From: Pseudomonas sp. MPC6
GTDB taxonomy: Bacteria; Pseudomonadota; Gammaproteobacteria; Pseudomonadales; Pseudomonadaceae
NCBI RefSeq assembly: GCF_006094435.1
Contig: NZ_CP034783.1
Location: forward strand, 4,429,001 to 4,493,000
Length of the DNA stretch: 64,000 nucleotides
Reading direction: 5' to 3'
Shown here: in pieces, positions 30,337 to 39,469 of the stretch
How the letters are laid out: every line of letters starts with the position of its first letter
How positions within the stretch are numbered: the first letter of the stretch is position 1
Made by a program: the position numbers and the translations under genes
The notes under the pieces: generated by a model
Seen by the model: only the letters and a program-made list of their open reading frames with translations
What the model was told of the DNA's origin: nothing
Database searches by the model: none

Positions 30337-32592
30337 ATGTACACCCCCATCTCCCTGTGTTCACAAAACACCGTTCCGCCCCGCGCGCAGCTGGCTGTGC
30401 GCCCCCTGGCCCTGGCCGTGCACATGCTGGCAGCCGGTATCGCCTTCGCGGCGCCATCCGCGCAGGCGGCGGAGCAAACTGAGCAAACAGAGACAGGGAG
30501 TGCTCTGACCCTGGCCCCGATCGCTGTCACGGAGACGGCCGTTCGCGAGCGCAGTGCGGTCACCGAAGACACGCACTCGTACACGACCGCGGCGGCACGC
30601 ACGGCCACGCCGTTGAGCATGTCCCTGCGGGAGACGCCGCAGTCGGTCAGCGTCGTCACCCAGCAGCGCATCCAGGACCAGGACCTGCATACGATCCTCG
30701 ACGTGGTCAACAATGCCACCGGTGTCTCGGTCAACCGCTACGAGACCAGCCGGGCGCAGTTCAACGCCCGCGGCTTTGAGCTCAACTCGCTGATGATCGA
30801 TGGCGTGCCCACCCTCTACGAACAGCCCTGGAGTTCGGGGGAGATTTTCAGCAGCCTGGCCATGTATGACCGCGTTGAAGTGGTCCGTGGCGCCAACGGT
30901 TTGATGACCGGTGCCGGCGACCCCTCCGCGTCCATCAACATGGTGCGCAAGCGCGCCAGCAGCACCGACCTGAAGGGCTCGCTGGAACTGAGCGCCGGCT
31001 CCTGGGACACCTATGGCGTCGAGGCTGACGTGTCCAGCGCGCTGAACCAGGAAGGCACCATTCGCGGGCGTTTGGTCGCGGAGAGCAACGAGGGCGACAC
31101 CTGGATCGACATGAACTCGAACAAGCGCCAGACCGTCTACGGCACCATGGACATCGACCTGACGCCCGACACCACGCTCTGGTTCGGCTTGAGCCGGCAG
31201 GAAAGCAACGCCGACTCGCCGATGTGGGGCGGCCTGCCCGTCTGGTACGCAGATGGCGGTCGCACCAACTGGAGCCGCTCGAAGTCGACCTCCGCCAAGT
31301 GGAGCAAGTGGGACACCACCTACGAGACCTACTTCGTCAATCTCGATCACACCTTTGCCAACGACTGGCAAGTCAACCTCAGCTACAACCGTGGCGAGCG
31401 CACCGGCGACTCTTCCCTGCTGTACCTGTCGGGCAATCCCGGCCGGAACGGCAGCTCAGGCATGTCTTCGTTCCCGGCGACCTACAAGACCGAGACCACC
31501 CAGGACGACTACGCCATCCGCTTCAATGGCCCGTTCAAGCTGTTGGGCCGCGAGCACGAATTGGCCTTCGGTTATGTGGACAGCAAGCAGAAGTTCGACG
31601 CCGACTCGCTCGACGCGCAAACAGGCTTTGACGGCGTTGCCGATTTCGATGCCTACAGCGGCAACTTCGCCGAGCCGGTATGGGGCCCGCGGACCGACTA
31701 CGGCTACAGCGAGACCCGGCAGAAGGGCCTCTATGCAGCCACCCGCCTGAACGTGACCGACGATTTGAAAGTGATTCTCGGCGCCCGTGAAAGCTGGTAC
31801 GAGAAGACCAGTGATGACATCTTCTCGGACGTGAGCAAGGTCGATGTCGACCATGAGCTGACGCCTTATGCAGGCATCGTCTACGACCTCACCGACAACC
31901 TCTCGGCCTATGCCAGCTACACGGAAATCTTCCTGCCGCAGTCGGTACGCGACAGCAGTGGCCAGACATTGGAGCCGATCGTTGGCGAGAGCACCGAAAT
32001 CGGCCTGAAGGGCGAGTACTTCGACGGCCGCCTGAACGCCTCCGCGGCCATTTTCCAGATCAAGCAGGATAACCTGGGCCAGAACACCGGCCAGCTGATC
32101 GATCCTTCGAACCCGGTCGGCGGCTTCGCCTACGAGGCCAGTGAAGGCGCGACCAGCAAGGGCTTCGAGCTGGAAGTGTCCGGCGAACTCGCGACCAACT
32201 GGAATGCATCGGTGGGCTACACCCAGTTCACCGCCGAAGATGCCAACGGCGACAACGTCAACACGCTGTACCCGACCAAGTTGCTGCGCACCTTTACCAC
32301 CTACCGCCTGCCAGGGGCTTTCAACAAGCTGACCGTCGGCGGCGGGGTCAACTGGCAGGACTCGATCTACACCTACGCCACCAACCCCGCAGGCAACTCC
32401 GAGAAGATCCAGCAGGACGCCTACGCCCTGGTCAACCTGATGGCCCGCTACGAAATCACCGAAAACCTCTCGGCCCAGGTGAATGCCGACAACATCACCG
32501 ACCAGAAGTACTTCGACATCTTCGATGCCTACGGCGCCCTGACCTACGGTGCACCGCGCAGCATTACGGCTTCGGCGAAGTACCGCTTCTAA
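30337..32592 (+). CDS. TonB-dependent siderophore receptor (FhuE/FpvA-like)
   Basis: Outer-membrane receptor for a ferric siderophore, about 750 residues. A long signal region ends near APSAQAAE. A TonB-box-like segment LTLAPIAVTET follows, then the plug (RETPQSVSVVTQQRIQDQ, GFELNSLMIDGVP, YDRVEVVRGANGLMTG) and the 22-strand barrel ending ITASAKYRF. No N-terminal STN signalling domain precedes the plug, so it is a plain transporter, not a sigma-factor signaller. GTG at 30331 is an alternative start. The Fur box supports iron control. Confidence 0.93.
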   Translation: MYTPISLCSQNTVPPRAQLAVRPLALAVHMLAAGIAFAAPSAQAAEQTEQTETGSALTLAPIAVTETAVRERSAVTEDTHSYTTAAARTATPLSMSLRETPQSVSVVTQQRIQDQDLHTILDVVNNATGVSVNRYETSRAQFNARGFELNSLMIDGVPTLYEQPWSSGEIFSSLAMYDRVEVVRGANGLMTGAGDPSASINMVRKRASSTDLKGSLELSAGSWDTYGVEADVSSALNQEGTIRGRLVAESNEGDTWIDMNSNKRQTVYGTMDIDLTPDTTLWFGLSRQESNADSPMWGGLPVWYADGGRTNWSRSKSTSAKWSKWDTTYETYFVNLDHTFANDWQVNLSYNRGERTGDSSLLYLSGNPGRNGSSGMSSFPATYKTETTQDDYAIRFNGPFKLLGREHELAFGYVDSKQKFDADSLDAQTGFDGVADFDAYSGNFAEPVWGPRTDYGYSETRQKGLYAATRLNVTDDLKVILGARESWYEKTSDDIFSDVSKVDVDHELTPYAGIVYDLTDNLSAYASYTEIFLPQSVRDSSGQTLEPIVGESTEIGLKGEYFDGRLNASAAIFQIKQDNLGQNTGQLIDPSNPVGGFAYEASEGATSKGFELEVSGELATNWNASVGYTQFTAEDANGDNVNTLYPTKLLRTFTTYRLPGAFNKLTVGGGVNWQDSIYTYATNPAGNSEKIQQDAYALVNLMARYEITENLSAQVNADNITDQKYFDIFDAYGALTYGAPRSITASAKYRF

Positions 32593-32653
32593 GGCACCCG
32601 GTCGGGTGGCGCTGCGCTGCTCTGCCCGAGATGAACCCGACGAAGAAAAACCC

Positions 32654-32676
32654 AACACCGGCCTGGCGCCGGTGTT
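32654..32676. terminator. Hairpin downstream of the TonB receptor
   Basis: AACACCGGC and GCCGGTGTT form a 9-bp perfect stem with a five-base loop, 62 bp after the receptor stop. An A-run precedes rather than a T-run following, so it would act best on the minus strand; on the plus strand it may stabilise the message end. Confidence 0.45.
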
Positions 32677-32685
32677 GTGCCAATT

Positions 32686-33140
32686 CCCTGTAGGAGCCCG
32701 GCTTGCCGGCGAAGGCGTCTTCACGGCCACCGCAAGACTCAAGGCCGCCTTCGCTGGCAAGCCAGCTCCTACAGGGATTTTCAGTGAATACGAAATCGGT
32801 GAACCACACCGATCCCCTGTAGGAGCCCGGCTTGCCGGCGAAGGCGTCATCACGGCCACCGCAAGACTCAAGGCCGCCTTCGCTGGCAAGCCAGCTCCTA
32901 CAGGGATTTTCAGTGAACACAAAATCGGTGAACCACACCGATCCCCTGTAGGAGCCCGGCTTGCCGGCGAAGGCGTCATCACGGCCACCGCAAGACTCAA
33001 GGCCGCCTTCGCTGGCAAGCCAGCTCCTACAGTTGATTTTCAGTGAACACAAAATCCGTGAACCACACCGATCCCCTGTAGGAGCCCGGCTTGCCGGCGA
33101 AGGCGTCTTCATGGCCACCGCAAGACTCAAGGCCGCCCTC
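32686..33140. repeat. Tandem array of REP-like hairpins, period 129 bp
   Basis: Units start with CCCTGTAGGAGCC at 32686, 32815, 32944 and 33074, spacing 129, 129 and 130 bp; the last unit is cut off near 33140. Within a unit the left arm (TAGGAGCCCGGCTTGCC to GCGAAGGCG) and right arm (CGCCTTCGCTGGC to CAGCTCCTACAGG) form a long imperfect hairpin, followed by a linker containing ATCGGTGAACCACACCGAT. The units are almost identical, so the expansion is recent. Confidence 0.92.
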
Positions 33141-33273
33141 TGCTTGTGCAGCACAACGGCAGCAGGAATTCGCGAGGGTAGGACAAAATATAATGATACG
33201 TTATAGAATAACATTAAACGCCCTATCGGTTATCTACCGACAGCGCTATCCACCCCCCTGCCTGCGACTTTCC

Positions 33274-34446
33274 ATGACCCACCTTACCCAAATCCCCCCC
33301 ACCACAAACGTCAGCCAACGCCTGATGTCCATCGATGCCCTTCGGGGATTGGTGATCATCTTTATGCTGCTGGATCACGTGCGCGAAACGTTCTTCCTGC
33401 ACCGTCAAGTCGCCGACCCGATGGCCATCGACACCACCGACCCGACGTTATTCTTCAGCCGCACACTCGCCCATTTATGTGCGCCGGTATTCGTTCTGCT
33501 CACGGGCCTGTCAGCCTACCTGTACGGCGAAAAGCACCGAGGCAAGCACGATGTGTCGCTGTTCCTGTTCAAGCGTGGCCTGTTCCTGGTGCTGCTGGAA
33601 TTCACCCTGGTGAATTTCGCCTGGACATTCCAGCTCCCGCCCACCGTGATCTACCTGCAGGTCATCTGGGCGATTGGCGTCAGCATGATTGCCCTCGCGG
33701 CACTGGTCTGGCTACCTCGGCCAGTCCTCTGTGTCCTGGGCCTGATCATCGTCGCCGGACACAACCTACTCGATCCCCTGCACTTCCCGGTCGGCTCGGC
33801 GATGCACATCCCTTGGGCGATCCTGCATGATCGCGGCTGGCTCGAATTCTCGGACAGCCTGCGCCTGCGCAGCTCATACCCGGTACTGCCATGGATCGGC
33901 GTGATCGCCCTGGGTTACTGCATCGGCCCCTGGTTCTCTCGCGCAGCCTCCACCCCCGTGCGTCAGCGCTATTTGCTGCTGGCAGGCGCCGGCGCATTGA
34001 TCGGCTTCGTCGCCCTGCGCCTGCTCAACGGTTATGGCGAGGCGCACTGGCTGGTCTATGAAAGCACCCCGCACACCGTCATGAGCTTCTTCAACATCAC
34101 CAAATACCCCCCTTCCCTGCTCTTCCTGTCGCTGACGCTGGGGGTGGGCCTGCTATTGCTTCTTGCCTTTGAACGGGCGCAGCAACGCAAGTGGATCGGC
34201 ACCTTGACGGTGTTTGGCGCGGCGCCGATGTTCTTCTACCTGCTCCACCTCTACGTACTGAAAGTGATGTACGTGATCAGCGTGGCAGTGTTCGGTGCGA
34301 ACCAAGGCAACTACTTCGGCTTCGACAGCATCTGGGCGGTGTGGCTGACGGCGGTGCTGCTGGCTGCAACGCTGTATCTGCCAGTGCGCTGGTTCGCCGC
34401 ATTGAAGGCGCGGCGGCGCGATATCGGCTGGCTTAAATACTTTTAA
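33274..34446 (+). CDS. Membrane protein with HGSNAT-like acyltransferase domain (DUF1624)
   Basis: A 390-residue polytopic protein with about ten helices. The start RLMSIDALRGLVIIFMLLDH is the hallmark of the DUF1624/HGSNAT-catalytic family, in which the His-Asp pair on the first helix takes part in acyl transfer. PLFFYLLHLYVLK-like text near 33 kDa (APMFFYLLHLYVLK) is also typical. The substrate is unknown. The start is uncertain: 33193 is an in-frame upstream ATG and 33325 a later one. No strong ribosome binding site. Confidence 0.75.
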   Translation: MTHLTQIPPTTNVSQRLMSIDALRGLVIIFMLLDHVRETFFLHRQVADPMAIDTTDPTLFFSRTLAHLCAPVFVLLTGLSAYLYGEKHRGKHDVSLFLFKRGLFLVLLEFTLVNFAWTFQLPPTVIYLQVIWAIGVSMIALAALVWLPRPVLCVLGLIIVAGHNLLDPLHFPVGSAMHIPWAILHDRGWLEFSDSLRLRSSYPVLPWIGVIALGYCIGPWFSRAASTPVRQRYLLLAGAGALIGFVALRLLNGYGEAHWLVYESTPHTVMSFFNITKYPPSLLFLSLTLGVGLLLLLAFERAQQRKWIGTLTVFGAAPMFFYLLHLYVLKVMYVISVAVFGANQGNYFGFDSIWAVWLTAVLLAATLYLPVRWFAALKARRRDIGWLKYF

Positions 34447-34608
34447 CGGGACACAGGTGGCGGGGGCGCGCGCTGGCAAGGCGTTTGCCCACACCTTTTT
34501 TTACGACGCTGACCAAGCAGCTGTCGGCCGCCGCTGCACAGCCTCGGTCGATTGCTGCCCTTCGCAACAGGCAGGAATCGACCAACAGCGGCACACCGAC
34601 AAGGTGGG

Positions 34609-36063
34609 TCAATATCTCCAGAAAACCGGAGTTACCAGTACTAACACCGTCAGGATTTCCAGCCTTCCCAGAAGCATTCCCACGGTCAGCAGCCATTTGG
34701 CGGCATCCGGTAATGATGAGAAATTACCTGCCGGCCCAATGATCGCGCCAAGCCCTGGCCCGACGTTACACACTGCGGTAGCTGCGCCGCTCAATGCTGT
34801 TGTCCAATCAAGTCCAATGAGCGCCAAGCCCAACGCGATGGCGGCAATTGTGATGGTGAAGAAAAACGAGAAGGTCAACAGCGAGCGCAAGATCTCCTCG
34901 TCGATGGGATGACCGTTGTACTTCTTCTGAATCACGGCTCGAGGATGGATCAACTGCTTCAAACTACTGACCAACAGGGCGCCAGCAACCTGAAATCGGA
35001 AGATTTTAAGCCCGCCTGCAGTTGAGCCTGAACATCCTCCGACAAAGGTCAGATAGAAAAAGAGCAAGACAGCGAAGCTGCCCCATAACGTGTAGTCGCC
35101 AACCGCAACTCCGGTGGTCGTGACGATCGAGGTCACATTGACTGCCACGATACGAAACGCATCCCACCATCCGTAATCGCTGTGAAAACACAGCCAGGTT
35201 CCCACGGCCAGCGATGTAACGAGCAAGAATCCAATGAATCCGCGTACCTGGTGGTCCTTGATCAGCGCACGCCGATTGCCCCGCAATGAGGCGACGTACA
35301 AGGTGAATGGCAGGCTACCCAGAATCATGATAACCACTGCCACCCAGTGAATCGCTGGTTGCGTCCAATGCCCCAGTGAGGCATCCGACGTTGAGAACCC
35401 CCCGGTAGAGATCAACGACATGGCGTGGTTGACCGCTTCAAATGGCGTCATCCCGGCGAGCCAGAGTGCCAGGGCGCCGATGCCAGTAAGCCCCAGATAG
35501 AGCACAAGAATGTACTTGGCTGCCACATGGGAACGCGGTGTCACTTTCTCCGACCAATCTGAGGACTCTGTCTGGAACAGACGCATGCCGCCCACTCGCA
35601 ACAGTGGAAGGATCGCCACAGCCATGCCGATAAAACCGATACCGCCCAACCAATGCAGCATCGAGCGCCATATCAACAAGCCGGGAGATGCGCTATCCAG
35701 ACCGGTGAGTACAGTCGAACCAGTGGTTGTGATCCCAGACATCGTTTCAAAGAATGCGTCGGTGTAGCCGATATGGCTGATAAACACCATTGGCAACGCT
35801 GCGAATATGCACACAACCACCCAGCTTGCGGTCGTCAGCAGGTACATATCCCTGGGACGAAGCTGACCAGTATCCGGGCGCCCCCGCACGATCATCAGGA
35901 GGCCACAGACGAAGGAAATCAAACTCGACCAGAGAAATGCCGACAGATCGTCGCTACGCCCATAGACCACCAGTGTGATCATGGGAATGGCCATGCATAC
36001 GGCCAGCGTGATCAGAAAAATACCTAAGATGAAGCCGACAAGCCGAATTGCTGAGAAGGACAT
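34609..36063 (-). CDS. trkH: Trk-type potassium uptake channel subunit TrkH
   Basis: Inner-membrane K+ uptake, working with cytoplasmic TrkA. The 484-residue length equals E. coli TrkH. The four pore loops carry selectivity-filter glycines: TMSGITTTGSTVL, SLISTGGFSTSD, VTSIVTTTGVAVGD and ATAVCNVGPGLG. The start MSFSAIRLVGFILG at 36063 matches the family; the frame runs open further upstream without a ribosome binding site. It stands alone here. Confidence 0.93.
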   Translation of the reverse strand: MSFSAIRLVGFILGIFLITLAVCMAIPMITLVVYGRSDDLSAFLWSSLISFVCGLLMIVRGRPDTGQLRPRDMYLLTTASWVVVCIFAALPMVFISHIGYTDAFFETMSGITTTGSTVLTGLDSASPGLLIWRSMLHWLGGIGFIGMAVAILPLLRVGGMRLFQTESSDWSEKVTPRSHVAAKYILVLYLGLTGIGALALWLAGMTPFEAVNHAMSLISTGGFSTSDASLGHWTQPAIHWVAVVIMILGSLPFTLYVASLRGNRRALIKDHQVRGFIGFLLVTSLAVGTWLCFHSDYGWWDAFRIVAVNVTSIVTTTGVAVGDYTLWGSFAVLLFFYLTFVGGCSGSTAGGLKIFRFQVAGALLVSSLKQLIHPRAVIQKKYNGHPIDEEILRSLLTFSFFFTITIAAIALGLALIGLDWTTALSGAATAVCNVGPGLGAIIGPAGNFSSLPDAAKWLLTVGMLLGRLEILTVLVLVTPVFWRY

Positions 36064-36127
36064 AACAGGTGCGTTCCAAATTACCACCGCGCAGTATCGG
36101 ATGCCCAACCTGAAAGTCCCGTAAATT

Positions 36128-36558
36128 TTGCGTAAAACTTTTACGAGCAACACCAGCCTTGCCTACTTCGAAATTCATGAAGAGAACCGGGCTGAAGAAG
36201 ACACCGAGTACAACAACAACCTCCCGCCCAACGCGCTCGTGGATTGGGCCTACGTCGGCATCAAGGCAAAAACCAAAGGCTATGAAGCCGAGATCTCCGG
36301 CGAACTGGCACCGGGCTGGCAAGTTCAAGCGGGCTACACCCACAAGGTCATTCGTGATGACAGCGGCAAAAGTTTTCCCAGGACCCGTACTGGCTGGTCG
36401 ACCTGATGGCGCGTTACCAGGTGAGCAAAAACCTCTCCGCCTCGGTGAACGTCAACAACGTGCTCGACAAGAAGTACTTCACCAATATCGGGTTCTAGAG
36501 ATCGTCGTACTACGGGAATCCGCGGAACGTGATGGTGTCGACACGCTGGGATTTCTGA
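36128..36558 (+). pseudogene. TonB receptor 3' fragment, copy 1
   Basis: The frame YFEIHEENRAEEDTEYNNN to GYEAEISGELAPGW and GYTHKVIRDDSG is the late barrel of an FpvA-like siderophore receptor. It then jumps, with a frame change, to DPYWLVDLMARYQVSKN and ends VMVSTRWDF followed by a stop. The segment joining the two pieces in intact receptors is missing. A TAG after FTNIGF replaces the TAC present in copy 2. No 5' two-thirds of the gene is present. Confidence 0.85.
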
Positions 36559-36637
36559 CGTCCTGCCCTCCTCTGCAAATAGCGTCCGATCAATTGCTCA
36601 GGACACTGGACCGTGGTCTTGGGCTCCGGACCGCTAC

Positions 36638-37465
36638 TCAGTAGCTGCAAGATTTGCATGACTTCGCCATACATGCCCGATAGTAGTTCTGAGCTTCTAC
36701 CGCGATGGACTTGTCGGTGATACTACGGTCCCTGCGCACCTTGGCAGCGGTAGGATACTTCTGGTTGGTCTCGGCATTGCAATCGCCCACCACTTTTCTG
36801 TCTTCCGGCGTCAACTCATCAAGTGGTTTGCCTTCACCCGCCTTGGGAAAGACGACTCTGCCGAACACCAACTGTGGTTTCACGCCACCGTGTTTAATCG
36901 CCCACGCCTGCAGTTCAGCCTCATCGAGTATTCCCGGATACCTCGAATGCACATTGACCCTGCCTTTATTGGGCACGATATCGATAGTCGCATTGAACAT
37001 CTGATGCGCGTAGTCATGGAATGCCGGCCGTGCAAACTCGGGCATTTCATAGCGATCGTCGAGGATCTTGAACCCGACACCATTGGTCAATAGCGCCTCC
37101 ACCGAGACCTGCGCCAGGTACTGATGCAGCAGTGCAGTATCCCGGCGCTCGCGCGCCTGCTCATATTGAAGGAAGACTTGCGGCAGGTTGGGTGCGTTAC
37201 TGGGGGTTTCTCGCAAGAGCTGACGGGCCCGCAGATAGCCTGGAACCACCGTTTTCATGTCTTCGGGAATATTGTCCTGGACCCTTTCCCGGTCGTTTCG
37301 CCATTTTTGCATCGTGCAGCTGTTCTGGCAGGCCTGCTGTTCGGCGAAGGTGCCGTAACACACGCAATCGGCCTGAACCAATACCGGTGCGCCGAAGCAA
37401 AGCATCAGCAGCATGGCCTGCCAGAGCTTGTGGGGGATAAGCTGGGGGGTGTGTGAATCGATCAT
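36638..37465 (-). CDS. Exported cysteine-rich hypothetical protein
   Basis: A 275-residue protein with a Sec signal (LWQAMLLMLCFGAPVLVQA) followed by DCVCYGTFAEQQACQNSC, a cluster of four cysteines likely to be disulfide-bonded in the periplasm. The C-terminus holds another pair-rich end, CMAKSCKSCSY. The middle is charged and has no recognised fold. GAGGA precedes ATG 37465; the longer frame to 37531 lacks support. It sits between two receptor fragments. Confidence 0.65.
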   Translation of the reverse strand: MIDSHTPQLIPHKLWQAMLLMLCFGAPVLVQADCVCYGTFAEQQACQNSCTMQKWRNDRERVQDNIPEDMKTVVPGYLRARQLLRETPSNAPNLPQVFLQYEQARERRDTALLHQYLAQVSVEALLTNGVGFKILDDRYEMPEFARPAFHDYAHQMFNATIDIVPNKGRVNVHSRYPGILDEAELQAWAIKHGGVKPQLVFGRVVFPKAGEGKPLDELTPEDRKVVGDCNAETNQKYPTAAKVRRDRSITDKSIAVEAQNYYRACMAKSCKSCSY

Positions 37466-37699
37466 GGTTTCCGTCCTCGCCTCTGCACGAGCGTGGATGA
37501 TCAGTCCAGATGCGTGGGACAGCGATTGCACTAGACCGGTTGCGGATTTAGAGCGACGAGCCGCAATGTCGCGACGATGACCTTACGTGCAGGAGGTTCG
37601 ATCCACTCGATGATTGAGTGTAGGTGAAAGAAGGGACTGGCAGATTTTTTAGGGGGCTACTATTTAGATAGGCCCTGTAGCTTCTAAAAGGAGCGCACG

Positions 37700-38044
37700 A
37701 TGAACGACGAACAGGTAGCACCCGAGACGCAAGGCGTTACGGTGAAGTTACTGGCAACGGTTGACCTTGGTCCTGAGATTGAGGGCATGGCAGGCCGCCA
37801 ACTCAGAATGCGTATGGTGACTATCGAGCCCGGAGGCGTCTTTGGCCCGATTCACAACCATAAAGACCGGCCAGGCACCGTCTATATCCTGCAAGGAACG
37901 ATCACTGATCATCGAAATGGAATTGCCAGGGACTATGCGCCGGGCGTGGGCTGGCCTGAGGACAGGAATACCACACACTGGCTTGAGAACAGGGGAACGG
38001 TTCCAGCGGTGGAGATATCGGTTGATATTGTCAGGCAAGAGTGA
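37700..38044 (+). CDS. Small cupin-domain protein
   Basis: A 114-residue single cupin. Metal-site motifs are GPIHNHKDRPGTVYILQG (motif 1) and HWLENRGTVPAVEISVDIV near the second motif. AAAAGGAG precedes the ATG. The function of such small cupins is usually unknown, and the sequence gives no substrate. Confidence 0.82.
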   Translation: MNDEQVAPETQGVTVKLLATVDLGPEIEGMAGRQLRMRMVTIEPGGVFGPIHNHKDRPGTVYILQGTITDHRNGIARDYAPGVGWPEDRNTTHWLENRGTVPAVEISVDIVRQE

Positions 38045-38082
38045 GCGCTGGGCCAACTGAATTGCACTGGGGTTTATGACTT

Positions 38083-38257
38083 CCGTACTGGCTGGGCGAC
38101 TTGATGGCGCGCTACCAGTTGAGCAAAAAACCTGTTCGCCTCAGTGAACGTCAACAACGTGCTCGATAAGAAGTACTTCACCAATATTGGGTTCTACAGA
38201 TCGTCGTATTACGGAGATCCGCGGAAGGTGATGGTGTCGACACGCTGGGATTTCTGA
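38083..38257 (+). pseudogene. TonB receptor 3' fragment, copy 2
   Basis: The same receptor end as at 36384-36558, with about 90 percent identical bases by eye, from PYWL-DLMARYQ to VMVSTRWDF and the stop. A run of six A instead of five after the AGC codon shifts the frame. The homology continues about 25 bases past the stop (CTGCAAATAGCG in both), so the two are duplicated DNA, not convergent remains. Confidence 0.85.
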
Positions 38258-38394
38258 CTTCTTGCTCGCATCTGCAAATAGCGCAGCAGGCAACAAAAAA
38301 CTCATTCCTGTGGTGCGGTCATCCCCCAGCAATCTTTAACCGAGGCTACGAAACCTGCACAATTGCCGGCTTTTTCTCGACAGGAAGTCCGACC

Positions 38395-38910
38395 ATGCAA
38401 CGGATTGTGATTCTCGGCAACGCCGGTAGCGGCAAATCCACCCTCGCCCGCGCCCTCGGCAGACGCCTTGGCCTGCCCGTGGTGCACCTGGACACATTGT
38501 TCTGGGAGCCTGGCTGGGTCGAACCCGACGCTGAGCAATTCCGTGCGCGGGTCAGTGAAGCGATTGCACCGGATGCCTGGGTTTGTGAAGGCAACTATGC
38601 GCGGCGTACATTCGATCTTCGCCTGCCTCGCGCCGACTTGATCATCTGGCTCGATACGCCGAGGCTCATCTGTTTAACCCGGGTGATCGTGCGCAGTGTA
38701 ATGAACCGCCCTCGCGCTGATCTGGCTGCAGGTTGTACGGAGAAGATTGACCGGGCGTTTTTGAGCTTTCTGAATTTTGTGTGGAATTTTGATCGTGGTT
38801 ATCGTTCGGGCATTGAGGCGGTGCGGTTGGCTGTGGGGCCACATATTCCTACGATGCATTTGTGTGGTGACCGGCAGATTGCTGCATTTTTTGATGGCTG
38901 CATCAGCTGA
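38395..38910 (+). CDS. Adenylate-kinase-like P-loop protein
   Basis: A 171-residue nucleotide-binding protein. Walker A is GNAGSGKSTLA at about 8-18, then HLDTLFWEPGW and VCEGNYARRTFDLRLPRAD, which match the FlaR/'topology modulation protein' group of small kinases. The substrate is unknown. The C-terminal part is normal in length. It is the last ordinary gene before the less GC-rich segment. Confidence 0.75.
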   Translation: MQRIVILGNAGSGKSTLARALGRRLGLPVVHLDTLFWEPGWVEPDAEQFRARVSEAIAPDAWVCEGNYARRTFDLRLPRADLIIWLDTPRLICLTRVIVRSVMNRPRADLAAGCTEKIDRAFLSFLNFVWNFDRGYRSGIEAVRLAVGPHIPTMHLCGDRQIAAFFDGCIS

Positions 38911-39469
38911 AACCCTGTCTTGAGTAGATGGACAGCAGCAATCGCCACCGGTGGTAATACTGAGACAACCACGCTCGTATGGGATGAAGGACGAGCAGAA
39001 TCGCACTCCATCAAGAACGTCCGGTTTTAGGTCGGTTGCAACCCTGTGCGACAGGCAGCAACCGGCCAAAAGCAGCCGGTCCACATTAGTTTAGACAGCG
39101 CCTGTTTTCTGAGTACAGGTAAAGACGCAGCCACACACCGCGATACCGGATGCAAATGCTTTAACCTCAGCAGCCTCATTCCTGTCGCATGACGAGAAGC
39201 GTGAAAACGAGCCCTCAACTACTCTTGGTATAGACACGCTTCGTGCAAATCCAGTAATGTCTCAGGCGAATTTAGTCTCGTACTTGATCTAGCAAAAAAG
39301 GCTGTCCGTCCTTGGTGCACTGCACCTTTATACGCTGATCGAAACGCTGAGTATCTCATGCTAGACACGGAAAGCGAGAGAAGCAAATAGTGCATACACT
39401 ACGCCCATTCTGGAAGTTGCTTACCAGTTGGCGTCTACTTGTATTTTTATAAATAACGGCTAATCAGAA
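38911..39469. other. Gene-free left edge of the accessory segment
   Basis: About 560 bases with no protein-like frame. It includes a degenerate repeat copy at 39030-39085; base composition drifts to lower GC toward 39470. No tRNA, attachment-site duplication or integrase was recognised, so the way the following segment entered is not visible. Confidence 0.5.
39030..39085 (+). repeat. Degenerate intergenic repeat, copy A
   Basis: The core GGCAGCAACCGGCCAAAAGC is preceded by GTCGGTTGCAACCCTGTGCG. Copies B (41751-41820) and C (43668-43730, opposite strand) share the CAA-CCGGCCA-AAGC core and a preceding GTCGG/CCGAC hairpin. The family is common in this genus between genes. Confidence 0.6.

Noticed and set aside
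31456..33018. A 520-codon minus-strand frame
   Set aside because: It is antisense to the TonB receptor and repeats itself only because it crosses the 129-bp array. No ribosome binding site or family.
32686..33140. CRISPR-like look of regularly spaced repeats
   Set aside because: The whole 129-bp unit is repeated, spacers included, and no cas genes are near. It is a tandem REP-type array.
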